Origin: an uncultured Arenicella sp.
GTDB lineage: Bacteria; Pseudomonadota; Gammaproteobacteria; Arenicellales; Arenicellaceae
Length of the DNA stretch: 64,000 nt
Direction of reading: 5' to 3'
Assembly (NCBI GenBank): GCA_938048185.1
Contig: CALIVT010000016.1
Span: 62,001 to 126,000, forward strand
Part shown: positions 41,824-51,190 of the stretch, in pieces
Position numbering within the stretch: the stretch's first letter is position 1
Layout: every line of letters begins with the position of its first letter
Made by a program: the position numbers and the translations under genes
The notes under the pieces: generated by a model
Database searches by the model: none
Told to the model about the DNA's origin: nothing
Seen by the model: only the letters and a program-made list of their open reading frames with translations

Positions 41824-42723
41824 CTACTTGCCGATCGTAAAACGGGCAAACACACCTTCTCTGAACTGCGAGATATCATAAGCATCACCATTCAGTGTCG
41901 CGGTAACAGCCTTCGCATTGCCAATAAAAACACTCATCGGCGTAGTCGCCGAAACAGATAAGTCTTCGCCCTGTGCATAGCTTTTGTAAGCTAGGCGCTC
42001 ACCATTGCCATCGCGGATATCAACCCACGACGTGTCCGAGAAGGACAAACTTAGTCGATTCTCAATACCTGACGGATTAATAGACTGCGCTGGTAAACTA
42101 TCCGCAGGCGCCGTAACTTCACCAACGCCAGGCTCGCTATTGGTCAACGCAGGGTTATTCAACTCTGTGGTCTCTTCAGACCCCGGGCCAACCTGACTAA
42201 CAGGGCTACTTTGGGCCGATGAGCTTTGAGTACCTTGACTCGGCGCTGACTGGCTTTGCGTACCTACTACTTGCGGATCATCACCATTCAACAGCGTGTC
42301 GAATTGACCAGTCATCCACAAAAAACCCAGAATAGCCGCCACGACGATGATTGCGACAATTTTAGCAGGGGTAAAGAATGACGTTTTCTCACGCTCATTT
42401 GCGCTACCAATACCACGAGGCATATCGTCAAGGCGGCTTCCGCGCTGCCAGTTAGGGTTTAAATAATGCTCCAATACTGAGTCCGCATCCATGCCTAACA
42501 AACGCGCGTAGGCGCGAATATAGCCACGCACATAAGTCGGCTCTGGTAGGCCCTCACTTTGGTCTAGCTCAATGGTGCGAATTTGCGTAATTGAAAGATT
42601 CAGCTCATCCGCGATTTCTTCGACGGTTCGACTTTGTTTCTTTCTCTCGGCCGCAAGCAAGCTACCGCTGCCCTGCTTGGGAGCTAATTGAACTTCATCG
42701 CTTAATTTATTTTTCTCGTCCAC
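41824..42723 (-). CDS. rodZ: Cytoskeleton protein RodZ
   Basis: Couples MreB to the elongation machinery. It has 299 residues: an N-terminal Cro/CI-type helix-turn-helix (about 20-85, LLAAERKKQSRTVEEIADEL), a transmembrane helix (about 120-138, KIVAIIVVAAILGFLWMTG), a Ser/Gln/Pro-rich periplasmic linker, and a C-terminal beta domain of the RodZ type (LSLSFSDTSWVDIRDGNG). It lies between the pilotin gene and hisS. No mre gene is in the window. Confidence 0.94.
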   Translation of the reverse strand: MDEKNKLSDEVQLAPKQGSGSLLAAERKKQSRTVEEIADELNLSITQIRTIELDQSEGLPEPTYVRGYIRAYARLLGMDADSVLEHYLNPNWQRGSRLDDMPRGIGSANEREKTSFFTPAKIVAIIVVAAILGFLWMTGQFDTLLNGDDPQVVGTQSQSAPSQGTQSSSAQSSPVSQVGPGSEETTELNNPALTNSEPGVGEVTAPADSLPAQSINPSGIENRLSLSFSDTSWVDIRDGNGERLAYKSYAQGEDLSVSATTPMSVFIGNAKAVTATLNGDAYDISQFREGVFARFTIGK

Positions 42724-42818
42724 TATTTACCTCTAGCAAGCCAACCCAAATGTGGTCTTATTATTACCGCACTCTCGTATGGCGTCTTATTGGGACCCTA
42801 ATTTTTACAAACGACCGC

Positions 42819-43631
42819 TTACCGACGGTCAGATTCTCTGATCGAACGCGCTTCTTGCGAGCCAGGAAAGTTACGTAATAATTCACTACGATAATTTTTC
42901 GCTACATCCTTCGCGTTCAAGCTAGATTCTATTTTATACGCGAGCAAAAGTGAGTCAGGTTGCGGTTCGTTAATCGCGAAATACCGCTCTATATACGCAC
43001 GCGCAGATAAATAATTTTGGGCGTCATATTTGACCATTGCGAGTCGCAATAAAGCCGGACCTAAACGTGGATTAAGGCCCAGCGCTTTCTTAAGATAACG
43101 CTCGGCGTTTACTTCGTCAGAGCTTGATAAACACTCACCCGCACGCATGTAGCTTAACTCAGAGCGTTTGAATAAGGGGTTAGAAACCGCAATTTCAAAA
43201 TAAGGAATGGCTTTCTCGGCTTTGCCAATCTGACATAAGAACACGCCAAAATCGTGGGCTGCCGACGAATTTTCACGGTCAGAATTAACCGCTTGCTCAA
43301 AATAATGCTCGGCTTTGGGGAACTGCTCGAGCTTAATCATTAACAGAGCCATGACATAGTTCGCCGGCGAATGCTTTGGGCTGATGCGCAAGGCACTTTG
43401 CAATTCGCTTTTGGCGGTTGCGTACTGGTTTTGCTGCATGTAACCACGCGCCAGCTTGGTGTGAATCATCGCTTTATCTGACTTCGCGACCTCCCCTTTA
43501 CTCGGGATCTTCGGTGTACTTATCGACCCTGAGTTTGAGGCGCAAGCGGCTAAGAATAGGCATGAGATCAACACCGCCGTAACACGGGTGAAGCGTGAAC
43601 TACTTATTTTATAAGTATGCATACCGATCAT
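42819..43631 (-). CDS. pilF: Type IV pilus pilotin lipoprotein, PilF/PilW family
   Basis: TPR lipoprotein that assists PilQ secretin assembly in the outer membrane. It has 270 residues: a signal peptide with lipobox (CLFLAAC, Cys29) followed by about six TPR units ([18 protein letters not shown] and [15 protein letters not shown] among them). The start overlaps the rlmN stop as ATGA, which supports the ATG at 43631. The rlmN-pilF-rodZ order is conserved. With FimV it suggests that the organism makes type IV pili. Confidence 0.92.
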   Translation of the reverse strand: MIGMHTYKISSSRFTRVTAVLISCLFLAACASNSGSISTPKIPSKGEVAKSDKAMIHTKLARGYMQQNQYATAKSELQSALRISPKHSPANYVMALLMIKLEQFPKAEHYFEQAVNSDRENSSAAHDFGVFLCQIGKAEKAIPYFEIAVSNPLFKRSELSYMRAGECLSSSDEVNAERYLKKALGLNPRLGPALLRLAMVKYDAQNYLSARAYIERYFAINEPQPDSLLLAYKIESSLNAKDVAKNYRSELLRNFPGSQEARSIRESDRR

Positions 43632-44749
43632 TGTATTTTTTCCACCTGCTTTTGTCTAAATTTTTCCGCACGACGAGTGCGGTCCATTACATCGCCTGCT
43701 AATTGCCCGCACGCAGCCTCAATATCGTCGCCGCGAGTTTTGCGCACGGTAGCGATGGTGCCTGCGTTATGCAAGACGTCTCTAAAGCGGTTGATACGTG
43801 AGTTCGACGAACGCTTGTAATCAATGCCGGCAAATGAGTTAAACGGGATCAAATTTACCTTGCCAGGCACCATTTTCATCAATTGAGCAAGCTGATGAGC
43901 ATGTTCAAGCTCGTCGTTAACGCCTTCTAACATCACATATTCAAATGTGATTCGTGCGCGTGCTGAATCGGCGACGTAGCGATTACACGCGTCTAATAGT
44001 TCCTTGATTGGGTATTTCTTATTGAGTGGCACTAACTCATTGCGTAACTCGTCGTTGGGCGCATGCAAAGACACCGCTAAACTGACCGGGCATGCCTCCT
44101 TCAATTCATCGATTTTGGGCACAACACCGGCGGTGCTCAAGGTGATTCGACGCTTGGACAAACCAAAGCAAAAATCGTCTTGCATGATTTTCATTGCCGA
44201 CACTACATTGTCGAAATTCATTAGTGGCTCGCCCATGCCCATCATAACGACATTACTTACAATGCGTTGATCAGTTTTATACTGCTCGGCTAGCATGTGT
44301 TTGGCTAACCATACCTGGCCTATAATTTCGGCAGTTGTAAGGTCGCGGTTATACCCTTGTTTACCGGTGGCACAAAAAGAGCAATTGAGAGTACACCCTA
44401 CTTGCGACGATACACACAGTGTGCCGCGCGACTCTTCAGGGATAAAGACCATTTCGATGGCGCTTTTGCCGGGTACTTTTAGCAACCATTTACGCGTGCC
44501 GTCTTCCGAAAGATTGTCTGAAATAATTTCAGGCACATCTATTTGCGCGGTGTCAGCCAAGGAGGCGCGCAAGGCTTTGCTTAGATTCGTCATCTCTGCA
44601 AAATCGCTAACACCCACTTGGTGGATCCACTTCATAACTTGTGAGGCACGAAACGACTTTTCGCCAATGGACGCGAAATACGCTTCCATCGCCTCGCGAT
44701 CCAAACCCATTAGATTAATGGGCTGTTGGCTTAAATCGTTCATGCTCAC
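43628..44749 (-). CDS. rlmN: 23S rRNA/tRNA adenine-C2 methyltransferase RlmN
   Basis: Radical-SAM enzyme that methylates A2503 of 23S rRNA and A37 of some tRNAs. It has 373 residues. The CxxxCxxC cluster motif is in [27 protein letters not shown] and the methyl-carrying cysteine region [11 protein letters not shown] are present. It starts 9 bp after ndk and overlaps the pilotin start by 4 bases. Confidence 0.97.
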   Translation of the reverse strand: MSMNDLSQQPINLMGLDREAMEAYFASIGEKSFRASQVMKWIHQVGVSDFAEMTNLSKALRASLADTAQIDVPEIISDNLSEDGTRKWLLKVPGKSAIEMVFIPEESRGTLCVSSQVGCTLNCSFCATGKQGYNRDLTTAEIIGQVWLAKHMLAEQYKTDQRIVSNVVMMGMGEPLMNFDNVVSAMKIMQDDFCFGLSKRRITLSTAGVVPKIDELKEACPVSLAVSLHAPNDELRNELVPLNKKYPIKELLDACNRYVADSARARITFEYVMLEGVNDELEHAHQLAQLMKMVPGKVNLIPFNSFAGIDYKRSSNSRINRFRDVLHNAGTIATVRKTRGDDIEAACGQLAGDVMDRTRRAEKFRQKQVEKIQ

Positions 44750-44758
44750 GTGTTCTGC

Positions 44759-45190
44759 TTAACGAGTGCGGGGGCAAACGCCGTCAGCGCCGAAAAAGAA
44801 TTCGATCTCTTGCGCTGCGGTATCCGCCGCGTCAGAGCCGTGGCACGCGTTCTCATCAATACTGCTAGCGAAGTCTGCGCGAATAGTGCCTGGCGCTGCT
44901 TCAGCGGGGTTAGTTGCACCCATAACGTCGCGGTGTGCGGCAATCGCGTTCTCGCCTTCCAGCACTTGTACTTGTACGGGACCAGATGTCATAAAAGACA
45001 CCAAATCAGCGTAGAACGGGCGCTCTTTGTGGACAGCGTAAAATTCACCAGCTTGCTCGTCACTTAAGTGCATCATGCGCGAGGCAACAATTTGCATGCC
45101 CGCTTTCTCAAAACGAGAGTAAATTTCACCAATAACGTTTTTCGCAACCGCGTCTGGTTTTATTATAGAAAGAGTGCGTTCAACGGCCAT
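44759..45190 (-). CDS. ndk: Nucleoside diphosphate kinase
   Basis: Balances nucleoside triphosphates through a phosphohistidine intermediate. It has 143 residues, the standard length. It shows [18 protein letters not shown], the [17 protein letters not shown] stretch, and the active-site histidine in [12 protein letters not shown]. In Pseudomonas the isc genes lie between ndk and cysE; here the next genes upstream are mtaB and an outer-membrane protein. Confidence 0.98.
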   Translation of the reverse strand: MAVERTLSIIKPDAVAKNVIGEIYSRFEKAGMQIVASRMMHLSDEQAGEFYAVHKERPFYADLVSFMTSGPVQVQVLEGENAIAAHRDVMGATNPAEAAPGTIRADFASSIDENACHGSDAADTAAQEIEFFFGADGVCPRTR

Positions 45191-45334
45191 TTTAAGACTC
45201 CAAAAAATTGTAGATAAATTGTTTATTCGTTTACCTCAAGGCCCAGGCCCTGACGGGACGCGTATTCTAACGCCTAGGCGTGTCAATTACTAACGCCAAA
45301 CACTTATATTTAGTAGGCTTTTTCGTTTAACAGA

Positions 45335-46750
45335 CTAAGTGTGCTCTGCAATCATCAATTCGCCATCCACGGCTTGATACGTAACTTTTAGCCATTCGCC
45401 TTGACGTATTTGATCCGTCGGCACCAAAACAGCGAGATAGTCTTCTGCGCGGCATAAGGTAAAGCCTTCGCGCTTGGCTTCTCGCTCAGGTAAAACCCAA
45501 GCCGCCTGCCCTACTTTAGAGTCACGCAGGCGACGCTGAATCGGTTCAGCCGCGTTCCTAAGGCGCAAATTACGCTCTTTGCGTTGCAATACAGGTACTT
45601 GTTTATCATCAGGAATGCGTGCCGCCGGAGTACCATCGCGTTCTGAGTAAGAAAACGTATGCGGAAACGCAACACCGATATCGCGCAGCATTTGCTCGGT
45701 GTCTTGATATTGCGCTTCGGTCTCGGTCGGAAAACCGACCATGACATCAGCACTGATTACCAATTCAGGCAACTCAGAGCGCAACTTAGCGATTCGTTCA
45801 CGCACATGATCTGCGTTATAGCGGCGCTTCATCCGTTTAAGTATCAAGGTATTGCCACTCTGCAATGACAAATGCATATGCGGGCAAATTCGTGGCTCGC
45901 TGGCCCACAATGCGATCAGGCGGTCGCTTATATGGTGCGGATCAATGGAACTTAAGCGAATACGGAATGGGTTATCGACATTGTGGTCAAGCAGCAATAG
46001 CTCCTGCAACAGATCAACTAAATCAAAGCGCTGCTCACCAAGCTTCATATCATCGCCGTATGAGCCTAGGTCTACGCCACAAATCACAATCTCAGGGTAA
46101 CCATTGAGCACCAATCGCTGCACCTGCCGCTTAATCAGGCTCGGCGCCAGCGAGCGGCTAGGGCCACGTGCGACGTGAATAATACAAAAGGTACACCCTT
46201 GATCGCAGCCCTGTTGAATTTGCACAAACGCGCGCGTGTATGCCTCATACCCGGCCAATAATTGATTAGGCAAACTCACGTGTTGATCGAGATCACCCAC
46301 CATCACCTTTGGTAACTCGCCTAGCTCGAGTTGCGGCAATAGCGTGTGTATGTCGAGCTTGCGATCATTACCCAACACCAAATCTACGCCAGGGATGTCG
46401 GCGCACGCCTGCGGGTCCATCTGCGCATAGCAGCCGGTCACAACAACCAGCGCCTCAGGGTTGCGCTTTACCGCTCGCCGCACTTCTTGACGAGCTTGAC
46501 GATCGGCCTCACGCGTTACAGTGCAGGTATTAATTAAATACAGATCTGCCGGCTCAGTATTCGTCACTAAACGCCAATCGTCGGTCTTGAGCGTTTCACC
46601 AATTAACTCACTTTCATAGGTGTTTACCTTACAACCCAAGGTGGTTATACCCACACGTTTAGCGTGGACCGATACCGAACGCGCAGCGAGGCCGGCATCT
46701 TGACCAAGGGGTTTGCCGATGTGCTCTACTTTAATTTCGATGTTACTCAT
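45335..46750 (-). CDS. mtaB: tRNA t6A37 methylthiotransferase, MtaB type
   Basis: Radical-SAM methylthiotransferase that converts t6A37 to ms2t6A37 in tRNAs reading ANN codons. It has 471 residues: an N-terminal UPF0004 domain (TLGCKVNTYESELIG with three cysteines, including NTCTV and TGCYAQ), a radical-SAM domain with CxxxCxxC in GCDQGCTFCIIHVARG, and a C-terminal TRAM-like region. The TLGCKVNTYE start favours MtaB over MiaB and RimO. About 35 residues precede it, so the true start may be internal. It occupies the site where the isc genes would be expected. Confidence 0.88.
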   Translation of the reverse strand: MSNIEIKVEHIGKPLGQDAGLAARSVSVHAKRVGITTLGCKVNTYESELIGETLKTDDWRLVTNTEPADLYLINTCTVTREADRQARQEVRRAVKRNPEALVVVTGCYAQMDPQACADIPGVDLVLGNDRKLDIHTLLPQLELGELPKVMVGDLDQHVSLPNQLLAGYEAYTRAFVQIQQGCDQGCTFCIIHVARGPSRSLAPSLIKRQVQRLVLNGYPEIVICGVDLGSYGDDMKLGEQRFDLVDLLQELLLLDHNVDNPFRIRLSSIDPHHISDRLIALWASEPRICPHMHLSLQSGNTLILKRMKRRYNADHVRERIAKLRSELPELVISADVMVGFPTETEAQYQDTEQMLRDIGVAFPHTFSYSERDGTPAARIPDDKQVPVLQRKERNLRLRNAAEPIQRRLRDSKVGQAAWVLPEREAKREGFTLCRAEDYLAVLVPTDQIRQGEWLKVTYQAVDGELMIAEHT

Positions 46751-46822
46751 ATACCACCTTTGTGAGAATAGTGACGGTGTCAGTACTGACTTATAGGAAA
46801 CGCATAATCAACACGCAGACAC

Positions 46823-46850
46823 AGAAAAAGCGGCCTGAGCCGCTTTTTCC
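46823..46850 (-). terminator. Intrinsic terminator after the two-domain outer-membrane protein gene
   Basis: On the minus strand GGAAAAAGCGGC, loop TCAG, then GCCGCTTTTTCT. The stem is 11-12 bp with a T-run in its 3' arm, 23 bp after the stop of the gene at 46874. It separates that gene from mtaB. Confidence 0.85.
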
Positions 46851-46873
46851 GCTTACTGACGATCTGTGAACGC

Positions 46874-47911
46874 TTACTTTATAAGATAACGCACGCCAGC
46901 GCTGAACATTCTATTGTTTGAAATTGAATCTAAATTTTCAGAATCGCTGTCAAAAACACGCCCCTCTAAAATCCACTGAAAATTACTTTTGCCGATATTA
47001 CCGCCAACGTGACCAAACAAAGACGCGTCACGAAAATCGCTATCATCAATATTCCAAGCGCCAATACCGCCACCGATAAAAGCACGTTCGCTTAGTTTGC
47101 GCTCAATACCTAAATCAATTGCAAAATTGTTTTCTGGGTATATGTTACCGCCATTAATGCCTTGACGATCATAGTACGAGGCTTGGCCAAAAATCGCGGT
47201 TTTCTCAGATAATGGCTTCATTAAACCTGCACGCAAACCAATGATTCCAGAGGAATCACGCATATCCATTTCCCAACGAGGTTCGAAACGCGGGCGAGTC
47301 TCCGAGCCGGCGAATACGCCTAAGAAAGGGATTAGTGCGAGAGGGTTGGCTTTCGCCGCAGGCTCAGCAACTTCCGCTGCTGATACCGGCGCCACGACGG
47401 GTGACGTGGCAACAGGCTCGGTACACTGACTCGAAGTATCCGCTTGAACAGAAATCAGCGAAACATTACAACACGCCTTAGGAATAGCAACATGATACAC
47501 TTGGCAGTCGCTCTTCACGTCAACCTGAAAGGCTTCGAAAGACTTGGCGCCCGCCCACTCGCGATATGGCAGTGCAACGTATTCGCCGTTCTTTTTAGAC
47601 CCCATCCACGCTAGCTGAGTTCCGACCGGGTAGGCCCGTTCAGTCATTTCACCGGCGGCAACTGCAGCGATCAATGCATCAGCACTGCCTGACCAACCTG
47701 AATCTGTCAGGATATTGCGCACGATAGTTGGATTTTTAGCGAAGAAGTCTTGTAACTCCTCAGCCGTTTCAATGCCGCCAGGGCAAACCGATTGGCTTGT
47801 GCCTAAGCGCGTGATTTTTTTATATTGCTGCGCGTAAGCCGATGTGCTGGCCATACTTAAGCCCAATAAAGCAAACGAAACAAAAACCGAAATAGTTTTA
47901 GATAGTTTCAC
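46874..47911 (-). CDS. Secreted protein with a cysteine-bearing N-terminal domain and a C-terminal barrel
   Basis: A 345-residue protein that I do not recognise. A signal peptide (about 1-28, cleavage after SAYA) leads into an N-terminal domain (about 29-165) with Cys43, Cys136, Cys147, Cys148 and Cys163. A Pro/Ala/Val linker follows (about 165-195). The C-terminal half (about 205-345) has eight or so amphipathic strands and Gly/Asp-rich turns, with a typical barrel end (MFSAGVRYLIK). It is probably an 8-stranded outer-membrane barrel carrying a periplasmic or surface domain stabilised by disulfides. It is a single gene between iscA and mtaB, with its own terminator. Confidence 0.8.
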   Translation of the reverse strand: MKLSKTISVFVSFALLGLSMASTSAYAQQYKKITRLGTSQSVCPGGIETAEELQDFFAKNPTIVRNILTDSGWSGSADALIAAVAAGEMTERAYPVGTQLAWMGSKKNGEYVALPYREWAGAKSFEAFQVDVKSDCQVYHVAIPKACCNVSLISVQADTSSQCTEPVATSPVVAPVSAAEVAEPAAKANPLALIPFLGVFAGSETRPRFEPRWEMDMRDSSGIIGLRAGLMKPLSEKTAIFGQASYYDRQGINGGNIYPENNFAIDLGIERKLSERAFIGGGIGAWNIDDSDFRDASLFGHVGGNIGKSNFQWILEGRVFDSDSENLDSISNNRMFSAGVRYLIK

Positions 47912-48088
47912 CGTTATATCCCCGAAAAAATTAGTTGGTAGTAAATAAATCTATCACCGCATTTGCGATGGTAAGATAAGTCGTATTTTAGAGCTTTTAA
48001 TCAACAATAATAGAGCTGATTCAATAATTATCCTTAATAAAACCGAAAGGTTAACTCGGCCGTGTTTAAAGGTAGACCCAGTCGTATT

Positions 48089-48412
48089 TCAGGACTGCAA
48101 CGCGAAACTTTCTCCGCAACCGCACTCGTCCGTAGAGCGAGGGTTTGAAAATTTAAATGTCTGATTCAGGCCCTCAGATACGTAATCAATTAAGGTGCCA
48201 TCGAGAATTTTCAGACTATTTTCGTCAATCACAACTTTCACGTCGTGGCTTTCGAATACATGGTCATGCTCATCAATAGCCTTGGCGAGATCCATGACAT
48301 AGGAGTAACCCGAGCAGCCAGACTCACGCGCACCAAAACGAAGCGCCATCGCGTTATTTTTTATGAGCTGGTCAGCAATACGCTCAGCAGCTGGTTTGGT
48401 TAATGTAATCAT
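48089..48412 (-). CDS. iscA: Iron-sulfur cluster assembly protein IscA
   Basis: A-type carrier that delivers Fe-S clusters. It has 107 residues with the three conserved cysteines C33 (ESGCSGYSY), C97 and C99 (DECGCGESF). The stretch KILDGTLIDYVSEGLNQTFK is close to IscA rather than ErpA or SufA. It lies 35 bp downstream of cysE. The other isc genes (iscR, iscS, iscU, hscB, hscA, fdx) that normally lie here are not in the window, so this appears to be what remains of the cluster. Confidence 0.92.
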   Translation of the reverse strand: MITLTKPAAERIADQLIKNNAMALRFGARESGCSGYSYVMDLAKAIDEHDHVFESHDVKVVIDENSLKILDGTLIDYVSEGLNQTFKFSNPRSTDECGCGESFALQS

Positions 48413-48447
48413 CTATCAACTATGCCCTCGCCTGAGCAAAAATCAAG

Positions 48448-49236
48448 TTATTCATTGTCAATTTTTGTAACCTGCGGCTCGCTATTGTCTATTTTTGAGG
48501 ATTCGCCTGTCGGCTCAAGCTCAATACACTCACTATTGATTCGAGGTGGCGTCAATTCGCTGACGTCGATTCCAGCCGCACTCAACTGCGCGATTAACTC
48601 TCGATTATATACGTCCATTACTTTGAACTGCTTACACAACTCGTGAATCGCCATTGCCACCGGGTCATCGACCGATGCTTGATGCCCATAGGCATCAAAA
48701 CGCCCGTTCGCGCGATTATACTCTATGGACCCCACGGCATGCGCCGGGATGCCGACCACGGTCTTACCAGGTTCAACGTCTTTAACAACGACCGAATTCG
48801 AGCCGATACGCGCATTATCCGACACCACAATTGGCCCCAAAACCTTGGCACCGGCCCCAATCACGACATTATTCCCTAGGGTTGGGTGACGCTTGCCCTT
48901 ATTCCAACTGGTTCCACCTAGCGTTACACCGTGGTAGAGCGTGCAATCATCGCCGATTTCGGCGGTTTCACCAATAACCACACCCATGCCATGATCGATA
49001 AAAAAGCGGCGCCCAATGCTCGCACCAGGGTGAATCTCAATACCGGTTAACCAGCGCGCTAAATGCGCGATCAACCTCGCCAACCATTTTAGGTTACGCC
49101 TCCAAAACCAACCAGACAAACGGTGAAATAACACCGCGTGCAGACCCGGATAGGTTGTTAATATTTCCAGCGTATGTCGCGCCGCCGGGTCACGCTCAAA
49201 CACCACACTGATGTCTTCTTTTATACGTGTAAACAT
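48448..49236 (-). CDS. cysE: Serine O-acetyltransferase
   Basis: Makes O-acetylserine for cysteine synthesis. It has 262 residues: an N-terminal helical domain ([20 protein letters not shown]), a left-handed beta-helix with hexapeptide repeats ([40 protein letters not shown]), and a variable C-terminal tail ending in two similar segments ([14 protein letters not shown]). It starts 4 bp after trmJ. The gene order trmJ-cysE, facing suhB, is as in Pseudomonas. Confidence 0.97.
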   Translation of the reverse strand: MFTRIKEDISVVFERDPAARHTLEILTTYPGLHAVLFHRLSGWFWRRNLKWLARLIAHLARWLTGIEIHPGASIGRRFFIDHGMGVVIGETAEIGDDCTLYHGVTLGGTSWNKGKRHPTLGNNVVIGAGAKVLGPIVVSDNARIGSNSVVVKDVEPGKTVVGIPAHAVGSIEYNRANGRFDAYGHQASVDDPVAMAIHELCKQFKVMDVYNRELIAQLSAAGIDVSELTPPRINSECIELEPTGESSKIDNSEPQVTKIDNE

Positions 49237-49240
49237 AGTT

Positions 49241-50077
49241 TCAATTCTCTTGCTTTTGGTCTCTGACGTTGATGCAATCGCTACTCTCAGGGCGCGCTCT
49301 ATTTACAATTTTCTGGCTATCCACCGCCGATAAAATACCGCGTAATATCTGTATTTCTTCGACGCTTAAATCGGCTTTATTATAAAGCCGCGTTAGTTTA
49401 CGCATTAACACCGTAGGTGGTTTGACTTTAATAAAATCTAAGGCCGTCAATGTGCTTTGCAAGTGCTGGAGATAGCCGTCTTTTTGCGCCTTAGTTGCCG
49501 CCTGCTCACGCTGCTGGGCGGCGGTCTGCGCACTCGGCCGGGCAACGGGTTCGGCCAAAAATTGCATTCTTAACTCATACGCAATAATTTGCACAGCGCT
49601 GGCCAAGTTTAGCGAACTGTAGTCATGATTAGCATCAATGCGGATCTGAGCTTGACACAAATCCATTTCACTATTAGTCAAGCCACTGCTTTCACGACCA
49701 AACAGCACGGCGACTTGATACGCATCTGACGACTTTGCTAGATGCTCACCAATGTTTCGCGCAGTAGTACGCGGATCAAACGTTGGCCAGCTCACGTCCC
49801 GGTCGCGCACCGAGGTGCCGAGCACCATAGTGCAATCGCTAATGGCTTCCTCGGCACTTGCCACCACTTGCGCGTCAAGCAAGACACTTTCAGCACCGGC
49901 CGCCAGCTTCGTAGCTTCGTAGTGTGGGAACTTTTTAGGATTAACCAACACCAACCGAGTCAGCCCCATGGTTTTCATTGCACGCGCTACCGAGCCAATG
50001 TTACCTGGGTGAGTGGGTTCGACCAGAACGATTCGAATGCATTCTAGATTAACCAGACTGATATGCGAGATACTCAT
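49241..50077 (-). CDS. trmJ: tRNA (Cm32/Um32) 2'-O-methyltransferase TrmJ
   Basis: SPOUT methyltransferase that methylates the ribose of residue 32 in the anticodon loop. It has 278 residues. The start region [41 protein letters not shown], and the knot motif [18 protein letters not shown] are typical. A C-terminal helical extension (about 200-265) follows. A short N-terminal addition ([12 protein letters not shown]) precedes the usual start. It is divergent from suhB. Confidence 0.96.
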   Translation of the reverse strand: MSISHISLVNLECIRIVLVEPTHPGNIGSVARAMKTMGLTRLVLVNPKKFPHYEATKLAAGAESVLLDAQVVASAEEAISDCTMVLGTSVRDRDVSWPTFDPRTTARNIGEHLAKSSDAYQVAVLFGRESSGLTNSEMDLCQAQIRIDANHDYSSLNLASAVQIIAYELRMQFLAEPVARPSAQTAAQQREQAATKAQKDGYLQHLQSTLTALDFIKVKPPTVLMRKLTRLYNKADLSVEEIQILRGILSAVDSQKIVNRARPESSDCINVRDQKQEN

Positions 50078-50303
50078 TTTGCGATTCTAACGCATCTGCC
50101 GGGCAGGTTGGCGTCTATCTAGCCATATTATGCTAACTAGCTCAGTTTTATGATTTGATTTTAAGGGCATCGATTAGCCAACGCGGCACCGCAGACGCTG
50201 GCGTGACGCTCGTGTCAAGATTTAAGTCACCACTACTTTTAATAATAAGACTTCACCGTTACAATGCGCGCTGTTCTTTACAACTTATCTCTGGGACTTC
50301 TCA

Positions 50304-51113
50304 ATGGAATCCAACCTAACGGCGGCTGCCTTGAATGTAGCCACGACGGCTGCGCTTGAAGCAGGCAAAATCATTTCTCAAAGCATCACGCAACTCGATC
50401 GCATCAAAGTCAACACTAAGGTCGGAACTCGCAGTCGTATAGAGCTCGTGTCAGAGATAGACGTGATGGCTGAAACAGCCATCATAGAACTGCTCGATAG
50501 CAGTTACCCAGAGTTCAATGTAATCAGCGAAGAAGCGGGCGACCTTGGCCGTAAAAGCGATTATTGCTGGGTTATCGACCCATTAGACGGCACCCATAAT
50601 TTCCTGCATGGACACCCTCATTGCTGCGTATCGATCGCCCTAAAATATCAAGATGAACCGGTGGTTGCCGTGGTCTATGACGCATTACGTAATGAACTGT
50701 TTAGCGCACGTAAAGGCGGCGGCGCGCAGCTTGAAGGGCGTCGAATTCGCGTGGCCGAAACTAGCCGACTATCAGACAGTTTGCTGTGCACCGGCTTTCC
50801 GTATCGTGAAGGGGCAGAAACTAAATTGTGGCTAAGAACTTTTGCTGCGTTGATGCCTCGAGCTCAAAGCGTACATCGCACAGGCTCATCGGTATTAGAT
50901 TTAGCCTATGTCGCCTGTGGTCGCTACGACGGATTTTGGGAATTCGGCCTACAAGAATGGGATATCGCAGCAGGTTCATTACTTGTCAAAGAAGCGGGTG
51001 GCTTCGTGAGCGATCTGTCCGGCGACACAAACGTCTTTAAGTCGGGCAATGTAGTCGCTGGAGCACCCAAAGTTCATGAGAAATTACTGCACATACTGAA
51101 CCACGTTCAATAG
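50304..51113 (+). CDS. suhB: Inositol-1-monophosphatase SuhB
   Basis: Mg-dependent phosphatase that also takes part in rRNA antitermination and 30S assembly in Escherichia. It has 269 residues. The metal site is intact: SEEAGDLG, WVIDPLDGTHNFLHGHP and the C-terminal LQEWDIAAGSLLVKEAGG. It is divergent from trmJ across 226 bp. It is 77 bp upstream of mutS; no terminator is visible between them. Confidence 0.97.
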   Translation: MESNLTAAALNVATTAALEAGKIISQSITQLDRIKVNTKVGTRSRIELVSEIDVMAETAIIELLDSSYPEFNVISEEAGDLGRKSDYCWVIDPLDGTHNFLHGHPHCCVSIALKYQDEPVVAVVYDALRNELFSARKGGGAQLEGRRIRVAETSRLSDSLLCTGFPYREGAETKLWLRTFAALMPRAQSVHRTGSSVLDLAYVACGRYDGFWEFGLQEWDIAAGSLLVKEAGGFVSDLSGDTNVFKSGNVVAGAPKVHEKLLHILNHVQ

Positions 51114-51190
51114 CCACAAGTTTAAAGAATAGATTTTAGAAAAACAGAGCCATTACTCAAAAGTAGTTAGATTACCGAGGACTAAAAACG

